Of a DNA stretch of 64,000 nt, positions 23,530 through 35,679 are shown one piece after another. The position numbers and the translations under genes were made by a program. The DNA is from Phellopilus nigrolimitatus (Eukaryota > Basidiomycota > Agaricomycetes > Hymenochaetales > Hymenochaetaceae): positions 1-64,000 of the forward strand of contig JAJOHG010000076.1 in NCBI GenBank assembly GCA_021029095.1, in the 5' to 3' direction. The first letter of the stretch is position 1. Each line of letters opens with the position of its first letter. Under the pieces are notes generated by a model, which was not told where the DNA came from, ran no database searches, and saw only the letters and a list, made by a program, of their open reading frames with translations.

Positions 23530-25088
23530 ATGACGGATGACCTACACGGCCAACTACAGGCCTCCCAACAACGCGAACGACTGCTGAAACGGGTAAGCGC
23601 TAATTGTTCTTCTGACGTGTAATCTGCACTAAATCGAGTTCTTCTGGCATCTATTTCTAAACACCCTTTCAGAAACTCGCCGAGCAAAGGAAAGAAATAC
23701 TAGCGCTTCGAACAGCACTGGTGTCTGCGTTGAGCGACAAGTCTACTGTCCCTAAGGGCTGTGATAGGAGTTTATGTCCGCCAGATGAACTTGAGAGTAC
23801 ATCAGAAGCCGGCGTTGAAGCTGAGAGTGAAAGCACTGGTAATCTGAGCGAAGAAGATGAGAACGACGAACTTGATCTTGAGGAAGATGGTCTTTCAATC
23901 GTACAAAAAGCCCTCAAGGCCATTCGGGATGATGAAGACGGTGTGTATCGCTGTGCGAAGTGTATGTGGGAGGTAGTAGAAGGGGTGTGCCAGTCTAACA
24001 CCTGTGGAGCCGAGCATCTGATACCAGAAGGTGATGATTTTGACGATGAGGTACGGACACTCTATTGTCTTTCTTCTCTATTTTGTGTTATTTCGGATGA
24101 TCATCTTAACTTTTTCATTTGCTAGGATAACTCTTACAGAATCGTTTCCACGGAATACGAACCCGTTAACCCAGACCGCCGCCTCGCGCCGCGCGGAAAC
24201 ACACCTTTACAGAGAATAGGACGCATCAAGGATACGGACATCCCGCAGCGCTACTCAGGAAGTCGTAAAAATGAGTATCGTGAATTGCTCAAGCGCGGGG
24301 CAACCGGGGAAATGTGCGAGCACTTTGAGCTGGAGTTCAGCACGGAGAATGGTATTGTTGCGTGGGCGACCGACGAGATCTTTGATGGCTTTGCCGGACC
24401 TGCAATGGAAAGCGGCCATCTCTGGAAAATCTATCTCGGGCGGCGCATCGAGCTGGAGACGTATGACCTGGATGGCGATGAGTTCATCGAGAACTTGCTG
24501 GAGGAGGTGCTATTGTATCCTTTACTCTTGCTGGACCTGGATCGCCCAGGAGAAAAGTGGGAGACAGTCCAGGAGACGCCAGGAGTGTGGGCGACTCAGC
24601 CTGTTGTTAAGTGCTTACGCGAGGAAAACGTACCGCCGTATCCGGACAGTCCCTACGGGATGGATGAGGAAGAGAGCGCTAGTTATGTCGCAGCTCAAGA
24701 AGAGAAATACGCGCATGCGTGTGATGAGACGCTTGTAATCGGAGAAGTTGGAGTACCCGACGGTCCTGTCATACGGACTGACAGGTATGATACTGAAGAG
24801 GACGAACTAGCTAGCGACGGTGAGATAGACGATGCTCCCGGAGCGATTTGGCCGCGAAACGATGAAGACGCCGTTTGGAACTCGGACGAGGCATATGACT
24901 CAGAGAATTCTGACGGCTCGGGTGACGAGAAATCGCAGGTGGAATCAGCGCCTGAATTTGTCGATGCTCGCGACAACGATGATATCAATGAAGAAGAACA
25001 GGACACAAACAGCGACTCTGAAGCTGACGCAGATGAGCTATTCAGCGGTGACGAAATGGTCATAAGAAAGCCAGGTCGTTTCTATTAG
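23530..25088 (+). CDS. Acidic zinc-ribbon protein of unknown function, paralogue 2
   Basis: This is a paralogue of the gene at 14659-16213 with the same order of parts and the same intron positions. Exon 1 (23530 to about 23592) encodes TDDLHGQLQASQQRER; exon 2 (23673-24050) opens KLAEQRKEILALRTALVSAL, then an acidic stretch and a zinc ribbon YRCAKCMWEVVEGVCQSNTCG; exon 3 (24126-25088) has NPDRRLAPRG, GIVAWATDEIFDGFAGPAM, EVLLYPLLLLDLDRPGEKW and a very acidic tail. An upstream ATG at 23425 is in frame, but I chose 23530 because its context is better (CACCATG) and its length matches paralogue 1. The last Cys pair is spaced C-x4-C instead of C-x2-C. Function unknown. Confidence 0.75.
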
Positions 25089-25912
25089 CGCAGGGAAATC
25101 TGTCACGAAGCTCTAAAGGTACAACTGCTGTTCGCAGGGGAAGATATCGTAAGTAATCAATATGTATTTATTTTTTGCATGAAGTTTTCGCTTTTATTAG
25201 CATTCGGTCATAAACTTTCGAAATTTTAAAATCAATGCAAATTTAACGGCGCATCGCTCCGATTTCCGATGTGCAAGTATCGTGACATCCATTTCATCAG
25301 CAGGAGACACTTAAAAAGCACTCATCACGAGCCTCTGTATCTTCGATGCAACGCCCTTTTCATTCTCGCCATATGAACCTTCTGCAAGCTTTCATGCCGG
25401 TTCTCTCAGACTGGCCTCATTGTATCCTCTTTGGCTTGCAACTAGTGAGATGGCCCATCCACAAGAGATTTGTAGCTCGACTATGGCCACATCTGCACAC
25501 CTCGACACATGATCCTGTGCAGGCTAGGGGATTGAGATTTTGCCGATTACATATAGATGCACCGAGTGTATTGAGTTTCGATTTCGGCGAGTCTCCACGT
25601 TTCGACTGCCTGTAAAAAGGCGAACACGAGAAGAGGAAGAGCAGCTGTATTTGGCCGGACTATATATTAAAGGCGCGGACTCGGGCTGCTCACGTTCCCT
25701 CCTGGCTACCTCCCGTCATCTTGTCCTCGAATCTGAACTCGCGCTCTTGCCTACCTCCAAGCCTCCTTCGATCCCGCTCTATGCGCGCTCGCCAACGCTG
25801 AGACTGGAGGCTTACTGTTACTGTACCTTTCGTCTTCCTGGACTGCATTGTGCCCTGGCATCTGATCCCAATCTATTGAAATTCGAACTACCGCGCACGG
25901 AGCTAAACTTGA
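25089..25912 (+). promoter_or_regulatory. Intergenic region with TATA-like core promoter
   Basis: The sequence TATATATTAAAGGCGCGG at about 25663-25680 lies some 235 bp before the start at 25913. Open frames in this interval (for example 25346-25615) show no motif and probably lie in the leader or promoter. Confidence 0.45.
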
Positions 25913-26705
25913 ATGTCGGTCTATTACCAGACCTCGCCACCCGCGTCTCTTGCGTCTCCCGCTCGCGTATATTATCCCTCTAGCTCGCGCTCACGCCGCA
26001 ACTCGAGCTACTACGCGGGGTCCGGATATTCGCAGCCGTACAATGGGTACACGCAGGCTTCATATAGCCCTGCGCTGAATCAGAATGGGTTGTATTATCA
26101 ACGTGAGTCGTGTCTTATCTGCTTCTAGAACATGTCCCTGGCTCTTTGGAGTAGGATTTAGAAGAGCTAACTTGCAATTTCGGCCTTCGTCGGGCCTTCA
26201 CGTCATATACTTCTCTGGCTTTTCAAACCTATTGTTCTCGATACTTGACGGTGTTAATAGCCGGTCAGACCGCTGTCCAGTACCAGGTTGCGCAGCCGGG
26301 CTACACTGCGCCCATGGTTTACAATTACTTGCAGCCGCGTAATCGACTTCATCGGCTCTACCGCGGACGGCGGCACAATATTTACGCTTACTACGGAAAT
26401 GCGTCCTACGGAGATATAGGGTGTTGTGGATGCGGGGACGAAGCAGGGGGAGGCGGATGTTTCGGGTGCAGTGGAGGGAGGAACCGGAGGTGGAATGGAT
26501 ATGCGTATGAGGACGAAGATGGGTGTTGTGGGTGCTGCGGGCCTAGGTGCGTGTGTCTGTGTTCTTCTTTACCTTCTGAAGGAGACCTAAGGCGAGAGCT
26601 GATGATCCTCGTGCTTTCGTCTTCTTCGGTTATAACAGCGGTAGACACTATTACGGCAGGCGGAGACACGATGAGGGGTGCTGCGACTGCTGCGAGGGCT
26701 GCTAA
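25913..26705 (+). CDS. Small Tyr/Gly/Cys-rich protein
   Basis: Three exons (25913 to about 26101, about 26261-26547, and a last one ending 26705) join to roughly 180 residues. The N-terminus is rich in Tyr, Ser and Pro (SVYYQTSPPASLASPARVYY), the middle has QVAQPGYTAPMVYNYLQP, and the C-terminal half has clusters of Cys and Gly: DIGCCGCGDEAGGGGCFGCS, EDGCCGCC and EGCCDCCEGC before TAA. Tandem Cys pairs suggest metal binding or disulphide-linked or lipid-modified structure; none is proven. No signal peptide is evident. It lies about 800 bp downstream of zinc-ribbon paralogue 2, just as another Cys-tailed gene lies beside paralogue 1. Confidence 0.65.
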
Positions 26706-27425
26706 GCCAATGTTTGTTTTAGCCTCTTCGCGAATAGAAACGTTACTGACGTCTCTTGTAGGTTTGACATCGCGATGACTATCATGTCTGTTGTATGCTA
26801 TATGTTATTGGTCTATAAGCAGGTTTAATGTGTACGAGTACATATGTCGCAGACCATGGAATATTCAATGGGCCGCGAGAGGCGAAAACCTTTGCAGATC
26901 GTGGCTCTATCACCTGCTTGCTGCTTCAACCTCATAGTTCTTCGAACAACTGCCTGTCCAAAAAGCATATCGGAGCTTTCATTCTTTTCTTCCTCGCGGT
27001 GGACGAGTGTCTGTGCTATGTGGCTTCTTTTCCTGTGCTACAGGCTGCCCACTTCTCGTCTCTATGATCTACTTCGAACTTTATACTGAATTTGACTTCC
27101 GAGGGACCCGACGCCCGAAACCTTGTACACCATAGATATCTGGAATTCTGAGGATGCGCATATCTGTGTATGCGTGTTGCGAGCAGTCATGAAGCGTGGT
27201 GAACTTGCATGCCCTTCTGCGATCAGGCCGGTCACGCGCAGCCGAAACCGCTTCCGATCTTCTTGAGATAGCTTAAGACCGTGTACGTGTGTCGATGCTA
27301 TTTACTCTCAACTATCTAGAATACGCATTCAAGCGTCACAACTAATGCAGCTAAAGACTGGTCTATCAGCATATCTAACGAGTAGAATCTATCGGAGTAC
27401 ATTACCTTTGAACTGTGCATGATTA
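26706..27425. other. Intergenic, no gene seen
   Basis: These are convergent 3' flanks. From about 27165 onward the sequence is already part of the long direct duplication described for 27.2-31.8 kb. Confidence 0.5.
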
Positions 27426-29310
27426 TCAAGCAAACTCCATGTTACTCACGGTCTCTGACCTGTAGCTTGCTAGTGTAGTGCTATCAACACCCCTATCGCC
27501 AGCCTCCTTCAAATGAACCAGCAAACGACTTCCGAGGACACAAAGAAAGGAGGCATTTCCAATCGTATCTAGGAATGTCGCAAGTACCGGATTGATGGAA
27601 GATCGGAATGTTATAATCTGCATAAGGCTGCAAGCTATCACCCTGAAATTTTCCAACAGAATATTAATCTGTTGTCTGGTAAGAGCAAGAAAAAGGAATG
27701 CGATTACACAATGAAGTAAAGTGCCTGGTCTTGAAGAAGGACCTTGACGAGGTCTAAGCCTTTAAACCCAGCTGATGTCCTCCAGAATTCAGCAGTTTTG
27801 TAGACGGCCAGAGCCATCAGAATAAGCTCATAGACAACGGGTGCAGTCCTTTACTTCAACTGTGAATACTGATATAAAAGATAGTTCGTGAGATGCGAGG
27901 CTGACCAGTATAAAGCTTGCCAAAATACAGGGAAATTACTATCGACTCCACACACGGTTATTCCCCTTGCAAGGCCTCCGACGGAAACTGGGAGTGTTGG
28001 ATCAACGATTCTGAGGGGGAAAAAGAATTTATTACTTACTCTTTTCAGATATAATACCATATAAAAAATTGCCCAACATGAAAGCTGCCTCCACAGCAAA
28101 TAGAGACCGCAAAAGTAAACTTAATCTCTTGTCTGATCGGAGTTTAGAAGGCATTCTCGTGTATTATCTATATGTAACAAATGACTTACTTTGTGAGTAG
28201 AGGGCCATGACCCTTATGTAAAGAATGTCTATAAATTCCAAATGAGAAAGAAAATGGAAGAATGCTTTAGCAAACGAACTATTAGCACCTACATTCAATG
28301 AATAAAACAGTCATCCAGTCTAGAGAAGTGTCACTTAGTTTACGGCACAGGTTGCTTCGAAAAAAAGAAAGAAAAGAAAAAACCCCTACCAGCAAAGTCC
28401 TTCGTCCAACTGGTAAAGTTGCCTAGCTCATTTATCAGTATAGAGGTTGTGCAAACATTTTCATTTCCTTACATCTGAGAAGTTGGTTGGGTCTTATAAG
28501 TAGTTAAGTCAGGAGCTATTGGTCGCGACACACTTACAATGTCTCATTTCCATGGTAAGTGTTATCTGTACGATGTACCGAGTCAGCAGATGGGACAGCT
28601 ATTGAAATTCATTCGACGCACTCCATAAAAATACGAAGGCACCAAAAAAACCAATAAAGCGGTTCTTGAAGAAATTCCTCTCTGTCAGCTAGCGCAGTAG
28701 AACCAAAAGTGTGTATTACCAGGAAATAAATCAGGCTGACAAACTTCCAAGGAGAGCTCTACAATCAGAATAAACATGAAATGCGGTTCAAGAGAAATTG
28801 AAAAGAATTCGACCCACCCAAAAATATTTGATCTGTAAACAGAATTTGCGGTCGATATCGGGAATTATCCTCGGAAAACAATAGATCGTACCTCCTTGTC
28901 CATGGTGACGACTGAGATGCAATGAGCTAATCGCTTCAAGCTTCAAATATGTAAAACGAGGACTCAACTGGCGTCATAAACTAAGACAGTCACAAGAGCC
29001 AACTCGCTGTACATGAGGTTATCAATTCCCGAAACCCAAGCGGGAGCATCCGCTGGGTCAATGGGTTCGACACTGGAACGTGTCAGAAGCATTAGGTTGA
29101 ATGCAACTCCCGCGGGTCGTTTCAGAGGTCAAGAACTGCCTAGACTGTATAGTTGCCCTTGGGTGGTGCGGTTGGCGTATTAGGGGGAGCGAAATCGCAT
29201 TGACATTGAGTATATATTCGATCTGCCAATTGAAAGCTGTGTTGCGTCGTACTGATAGACACAAATAGCTACAGCGTCATTGTATTGAAAGATCAGCTCC
29301 CGCTCGGTAT
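27165..29310. repeat. Direct duplication, unit A
   Basis: This stretch matches 29715-31830 along its length with scattered substitutions and small indels, in the same orientation, at a period of about 2.5 kb. The unit contains one complete DUF6533-type gene with its 5' and 3' flanks. Confidence 0.8.
27426..29092 (-). CDS. DUF6533-type seven-span membrane protein, copy A
   Basis: This looks like a GPCR-like membrane protein of the agaricomycete DUF6533 family; ligand and role are unknown. Exon 1 (29092-28969) encodes MLLTRSSVEPIDPADAPAW and the first span (YSELALVTVLVYDA). Next come VTMDKE, IKYFW, SSPWKFVSLIYFL and NRFIGFFGAFVFLW, which together form the DUF6533 signature (xTMDKEIKYFW...PW). 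Later exons give FIDILYIRVMALYSQ, SDKRLSLLLRSLFAVEAAFM, VCGVDSNFPVFWQ and the typical YELILMALAVYKTAEFWR with VKVLLQDQALYFIV. The last exon ends RLLVHLKEAGDR...SNMEFA at TGA 27426-27428. I read about nine or ten exons. The first intron has a weak donor (GTTGAG), conserved in copy B. Confidence 0.78.
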
Positions 29311-29714
29311 TAGGTTTCAGCGGCAGATGGGATGGGTAAGAAGGCGACTACGGTTGACTAGCGTGGCCAGGTTCAGTCATCCGTCTGATGTCTCCACATG
29401 ACATGCTACAAGGTTTAACCCTACTATCTCTGTTTACGAACCTTATTTTTCTATTTTATATGCTAGATTACGTAAAATAAAGTGCTTTACGTAGGCTCGC
29501 AGCATACTGACAAAACTTTGTCAGTACGCAAAAAAGTAGAAAAAGTTGCGGAAGGCCGAGCAAGCCCAAACAGGCAACATTGCCTCTTTGGGCGCAACGT
29601 GCGTCGTTGCTCACAAAATTCTCGTTTTCCATGTTCTATCGATAACTCAACGAAAATTGGGAAGCCGGAGCTCTCTGGTGAGAATTACAATAGGAACAAC
29701 TGCGAGGATGTGCC

Positions 29715-31830
29715 TATCTGTGTTGCGAGCAGACGTCAACCTGCATGCCCTTTCGCTTTGAGTTTCTGACCACGACCTTCCACGCGGCAACCCAAACCTT
29801 CTCTTGAGATAGCTAAAGACCGTACGTGTGTTGATGCTATTTGCTCTGAACTATCTCGAATATGCATTCAAGCGTCATTGCTAATACAGCTAAATACTGG
29901 TCTATCAGCATATCTAACGAGTAGAAGTTATCAGAACACATTGCTTTGGAACTATGCATGAATATCAAGCAAACTCTATGTTACTCACGGTTCTCAAGCT
30001 GTAGCTTACTACTGTAGTGCCATCAACATTTCTCTCTCCAACCTCCTTCAAATGAATTAGCAAACGACTTCCAATGACACAAAGAAAGGAGGCATTTCCA
30101 ACTGTATCTAGGAAATTCGCAAATGCCGGATTGAGGGAAGATCGGAATGTTATAATTTGCATAAGGCTGCAAGCTATTACCCTGAAAATTTTCAACAGAA
30201 TATTAATATGCTGTCCGGTAAGAGCAAGCAAAAGAAATGCAATCACACAATGAAGTAAAGTATCTGGTCTTGAATAAGGACCTTGACGAGGGTGAAGCCT
30301 TTAAACCCAGCCGATGTCCTCCAGAACTCAACAGCTTTGTAGACTGCCAGAGCCATCAGAATAAGTTCATAGACAACGGGTGCAATCCTTCACTTCAACT
30401 GTAAATATTAATATAAAAGATAGTTCGCGAGATGCAAGGCTGACCAGTATAACACCATCCAAAATACAGGGAGAGAATCGTGGTCTCCACACAGGGTGAT
30501 TCCCTTTGCAAGGCCTAAGATGGCAACTAGGGGCGTTGAATCAATAAAAATGAGGAGGAAAAATAATTTATTACTTACTTTTTACAGATATATTACCATA
30601 TAAAAGATTGCCCAGCATGAAAGCTGCTTCCACAGCAAATAGAGACTGCAGGAATATACTTAATCTCTTGTCTGATCGGAGTTTAGAAAACATTTTCGAG
30701 TTATCCATATGCAACAAATGACTTACTTTGTGAGTAGAGGGCCATGACCCTCATGTAAAGAATGTCTGAGTTCAAAATGAGGAAGAAATGGAAGGATGCT
30801 TTAGCAAGCGGGCTATTAGCACCTACATTCAATGAATAAAATGGTCAGGCAGTCTAGAGAGATGTCACTTGTTACAGCACAGGTTGAGTCGAAAAAAAGA
30901 AAAAGAAAACTACCAGCAAGGTACTTCGTCCAATCGGTAAAACTGCCTGGCTCATTTATCAGTATAGAGGTTGTACAGGCACATTCGTTTCCTTACATCT
31001 GAGTAGTTGATTGAGTCTTATTAGTAGGTAAATCAAGAGCTGTTGGTCGCGACACACTTACAATGTCTCGTTTACATGGTAAGTGTTCCCTGTAGAATGC
31101 TCGAGTCAGCGATGAGGCAGCTATTGATATTTATTCGACGTACGCCATAAAAATACGAAGGCACCAAAAAGCCCAATAAAGCGGTTCTTGAAGAAGGTCA
31201 GCTAGCGCAGTAGAACCAAAAGGCGTATTACCAGGAAATAAATTAGGCTGACAAACTTCCAAGGAGAGCTCTACAATCAGAATAAACATGAAATGCAATT
31301 CAAGGGAAATTGAAAAGAATTCGACTCACCCAAAAATATTTGATCTGTAAACAGAATTTGCGGTCGATATCGGGAATTATCCTTGGAAAACAATAGATCG
31401 TACCTCCTTGTCCATGGTGATGACTGAGATGTTATGAGCTAATCGCTTCAGAAATGTCAATCATTCAATCGAGGACTCAACTGGCGTCATAAACTAAGAC
31501 AGTCACAAGAGCTAACACGCTGTACATGTAGGTATCAATGTCATAAACCCAAGCGGGAGCATCCGCAGGGTCAATAAGTTCGACACTGGAGCGTGTCAGA
31601 CGCATTGGATTCAACTCTCGTGGGTCGTTGCGGAAGTCAAGAACGTCTAGACTGTGTTATAGGTGTAGTTTCCTTTGGGTGGTGCGGTCGGCGTATTATG
31701 GGGAGTGAATTCGTATTGACGTTGATTATATATTCGATCTGCCAACTGAAACCTGTTTCGTGCAGATAGGCACTGTCACTAGCAAATAGCCGTCAGCGCT
31801 CATTGTGTTGAAAGACCAGTTCCCGCTCGG
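29715..31830. repeat. Direct duplication, unit B
   Basis: This is the second unit of the 2.5-kb tandem duplication, carrying the second DUF6533-type gene. It ends near the shared CCCGCTCGGTATTAGG. Confidence 0.8.
29965..31605 (-). CDS. DUF6533-type seven-span membrane protein, copy B
   Basis: This is a tandem paralogue of the upstream-facing copy A. It starts at ATG 31605 (MRLTRSSVELIDPADAPAW) and has the same exon plan: VITMDKE, IKYFW, SSPWKFVSLIYFL, NRFIGLFGAFVFLW, and in the last exon RVIACSLMQIITFRSSLNPA and RLLIHLKEVGERN, ending SNIEFA at 29965. Donor and acceptor sites line up with copy A, and no frame break was seen in the exons I checked. Coding changes such as Y/G and N/S in the first exon show the copies have diverged. 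It faces away from the PDK gene across a 1.3-kb gap. Confidence 0.76.
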
Positions 31831-32872
31831 TATTAGGACATGGGAATGGCGGATCAGATAGAAAGATGTGATGCGAAGGTTTTGACAGATAAAATGTCAA
31901 GACAGAAATGTTTCAAGCAGTTTTCGTGGGTAAGAAGACGACCGTCGTACGCAGACGCTAAGGCAGGAAGCTTGGCAAGGACTGAGCCATGAAGCGTCGG
32001 CGTCGACCGATAGACTCCAGTCCCGCCCTTCGGAATACAGATGATCGGAGAAGAAAACGGGACGGAAGTAAATCTCTTCGCAAAGACGAAGATCTAGGCG
32101 GCCGACGACGGATCACCTGTAATCTGACTAGAATCAGGGTAGACGGGTGATCTCGGGTTAGCGCCGTGTGGCTTGGGTCAGCACGGGCCAGTACCTACTC
32201 ACTGATTTCATGTGCTTTCTTCTGGATTTTCTATTTTATTTTATTTTATTCCTGTAGATTGTTTTTTTAACTGCGGATTTTGAACGGAGTAAGGCTCTCG
32301 CTAAGCCCTATCACTGCGACCGTGTGCGCGGCAAAACCAAGCTGAGCGTGTGTGTTTTTGCCTTACGAAGGTGTGAGTACCAGTGAAGGAGGAATTCGGT
32401 CGGAACGAGCGGACGGATCGTCACGGCGCGGGTTTCCATATTGCAGTCACTTTGCCAGAGAAAATCAAGTATTTTCACCAATTTGTACGCCACGCGCCCG
32501 AAAACAGATATAGAAAAGCAAGCAAAGCAATCAAGCAAACCTCGCATTTTTTATGTTGAAATGCTGCCTGACAATATTGTTGGCAACCGCTCGTGTTACC
32601 GGAAAGGAGCCCCGGAGCACAGAGCTACGGATCACGTGACTGACCCGCAAAGAGGCGAGCGGAAGCGCGTGATTTCGGATGGGGAAGTGTGTGGGGTACA
32701 TCTACTTAGAGTCCTAAGCTCTTGTCCCTCCTTTGCTTTCTCTTCTTCTCTTTCCTTCTCATCGTCGTCGTCGTCGTCGTCGTCGCCGCCAGCGTTGTCG
32801 TTGTCACTGTCGCCGCCACCGCCGACATCCTAGGGCACCCTTCTGCGCCGTGCGACAGCGCTGCTACTTGCC
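31606..32872. other. Divergent intergenic region of DUF6533 copy B and PDK
   Basis: The right part is pyrimidine-rich with a TCG repeat (about 32762-32786), typical of a fungal promoter and leader. A TCACGTGA-type E-box lies near 32634. No gene is recognised. Confidence 0.5.
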
Positions 32873-35068
32873 ATGTCGGGCTTCCGCATCTCTGCCGCCC
32901 TTTGGGACCGCATACACCACTTTGCCAGCTTCCCTCAAACTGGCGGTGCGTCTCCTTTCCTCGTTCTATCGTGCTTTTGCGAAACGTAATGCTGATACGA
33001 TGCTCGTAATCAGTGTCTCTTCAGCAAATGGTGCTGTTCGGCCAGAACCCGAGTCAGGGCACGCTCTTCAAGGCAAGCCAGTTTCTCGTTGGTGTGTCGC
33101 ACGTAAATTTTTCTAATTTTTTCATTGACTCACCTCTTCACTCTCTTTCAAATAATCGTTGAAATTGTACTAAATTTCACGTGAAAACGAACCGAAACAT
33201 GGAACGAATGAATTAGAGGAGCTCCCGATCCGCCTCGCTCATCGTTGTAAGAGCTCGACCAGCTCCCGCACTCCCTTTCCGACATGCCCTCGATCAACAA
33301 AGTTAAGAACTGGTATGCGCAGAGCTTCGAGGTGTGTGGCGTGTTCTTTCTTTACGCGTCGCTTCTTGGCCTAGTGTTGGAGCTTTGGAGCTTTCGGCAT
33401 CTGGGCTGCCTCGGGTTCTGTTGGGCAATGTAATAGACTTTTCGGTCTGACTCACCATGCGGCACGCAACTTGCGTTGCAACTATTTCACCCCTATCCGC
33501 ATACATCCTGCGAGCGGCGTTAAGCTTTCCCTGCCCGTATTCCTAATTCCCTACACCCTCGCCAATGCTTCACAATGCTTAGCGTTTCACACCTTATCCC
33601 TGAAACTCAATCTTATTGTATAGACATGATTTACTGACATGTTTTCCCCTCGGCACTCCTGCAGGAACTCATCACTTTTCCTAAGTATGTGCCCTCGCCC
33701 GCGGTCAAGAAGATACTCTACGCGAGCAACGGCGAGCCCGCGCACAAGCTCCCCCAAAGCACGCCAAATCCTAGTCTTTTTGAGCCCGGAAACCCTAATA
33801 GCGCCTTCTACGCGCCTGTGCCCTCTGGTAATCAATCGTATCTAGGGAATAGCGGCAATAAAAACGGGAACGGGCAGGGACAAACAAATGGGCTCGGCAA
33901 TTCTGCGCCGCGCTTGCGCATCCCGATCGAGCGACGGTATTTCGACCACGCTGCGGCGACTGCGTCGGACGCCGCATGGCCGCCTGAGCTACACGCGTAC
34001 AACGCCTCGTTTACGCGAACCCTCGAGGCAATAAAGCGCCGGCACGACCCAACAGTCACTACGGTCGCGCAGGGCGTGCTTGAGTGGAAGGCCTCCCCGC
34101 ATTGCGGCACAAGGCACATCGGCCTAGACGTCCAGGCGTGGCTAGACCGGTTCTACATGTCCCGCATAGGCATCCGCTTCCTCATCGGCCAGCATATTGC
34201 CCTGAACACGCTCGAGCCGCACCCGGATTACGTCGGCATCATATGCACGCGCGCGAACGTGCACGACATCGTGCACGAGGCGATCGAGAACGCGCGGTTC
34301 GTGTGTGAAGAGCACTACGGCATGTTCCAGGGCCCGCCGGTGCAGCTCATCTGCGCGCCGCAGCTCAACTTCGCGTACGTCCCCGGTCACTTGTCTCACA
34401 TTTGCTTCGAGCTCCTCAAGAACTCGCTCCGCGCGGTCGTCGAGCGCTTCGGCGCGGGCGACGCGGACAAGCTGCCCCCGATCAAGGTCGTCGTGAGCGA
34501 GGGCCGGGAGGACATCACGATTAAGATAAGCGACGAGGGCGGCGGGATTCCGAGGAGCGCGATCGCGTTGATTTGGACGTATATGTACACGACGATGACC
34601 GGGCAGGGCCTGGAAGAAGACTTCACGGACACGGACTTCAAGGCGCCGATGGCGGGCTTTGGATATGGCTTGCCGCTGAGTCGACTGGTAAGTGTTAATG
34701 GTGTCGGCGGGGTCGGATCGAGTGCATTTTCTTCTTCGCGTTCTTTCTCTTCCGATTCTTTTCCCCCGAGCCCCTTTCTTCCCAATTACCCACATTTTGT
34801 TTCCGGTGCTTCTGAACTATTTCCGCTTTCTCCTTTAAGCTTTTCTCCAAGTACAACTTCTGCAGCTTTGCTTTCCGCAAATGATTTGGACCCCCCGGTA
34901 CCGAGAACGAAATTAATGAAACCAATACTGACTCCGAACTTCTACGCCCCTTTCCAGTATGCGCGCTACTTCGGCGGCGACCTCAAGCTGATCAGCATGG
35001 AGGGCTATGGCACGGACGTGTACATCCACCTCAACAGGCTCTCCAGTAGCCGCGAGCCGCTGCAGTAG
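32873..35068 (+). CDS. Mitochondrial pyruvate dehydrogenase kinase family protein (PDK/BCKDK-like)
   Basis: These enzymes phosphorylate and switch off the E1-alpha subunit of mitochondrial 2-oxo-acid dehydrogenases. Exon 1 (32873-32944) encodes SGFRISAALWDRIHHFASFP, then VSLQQMVLFGQNP, EELPIRLAHR and MPSINKVKNWYAQSFE form the N-terminal four-helix domain. The large exon from 33665 holds the GHKL ATPase fold: N-box ELLKNSLRAVVE, G1 box DEGGGIP, and G2 GFGYGLPLSRL, completed across an intron (34690-34957) by YARYFGGDLKLISMEGYGTD. An insert rich in Asn and Gly near 33840-33890 is unusual. Near 33250 the frame breaks: the family pattern wants HR-x-KELDQLP, but the bases CGTTGTAAGAGCTC lack one G of AAGGAG. 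This is either an assembly error or a true one-base deletion. Confidence 0.85.
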
Positions 35069-35679
35069 CAGACTCCGCTCGCTTCTCGACATTGGCTCCG
35101 GATACGAATTTGACATTCGCACGACTCGACCCGGTCCCGGGTATGATGACATTATATTTTCATTTCCCAGCCATACACGCAACGTGCATTTATACTTCGC
35201 GTGGACGACACTCCGAAATTAGTAATGTGAGGAGGGGCGGAAGGGCGGGCCCGGGGTGGTAGAAAACTTGAAGCTTAATTAAAGAAATGTACACTAATGA
35301 TTCATTTTCGCTTTTGTTCATGAAGCTCTGGCACGCATGCATATCTTTTGAAGTTCCGTCTGTTAAGTTTATACACGTGCGTAATACTGGCAGTTCTGGA
35401 AATCACGTGTCATGCGAGTCGTCATATGCAGATGTGGCTAGTCGGTTGCGGGCTGAAGCTCTCACCATGACCGGAACCATCACTAAGCTTCAATTTAGTT
35501 CCAATTTGCACCGAAATTTTACGAAGAATACATGTACTGAGACGGAAAGCAACTGGTTCTCCTCCGAATTGACGAAGGAGAGTCCTCGTGGCCATGTCAC
35601 GCAGATCCACAAATCAAGGAACTGTGCGTCCTTCGCGAGACGACAACTCATCAGCTGAGTACCTTGCTTTTAGGAACGA
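35069..35679. other. Intergenic, no gene recognised
   Basis: This is the 3' flank of PDK and AT-rich sequence leading into a decayed kinase. The open frame 35287-35658 has no clear motif. Confidence 0.45.

Noticed and set aside
32441..32833. A 130-codon plus-strand open frame before PDK
   Set aside because: Its Ser and Pro runs come from CT and TCG repeats of a promoter or leader.
34142..34795. Long minus-strand open frames across the PDK gene
   Set aside because: They are codon-bias shadows of the GC-rich PDK exon; the plus strand carries the conserved ATPase motifs.
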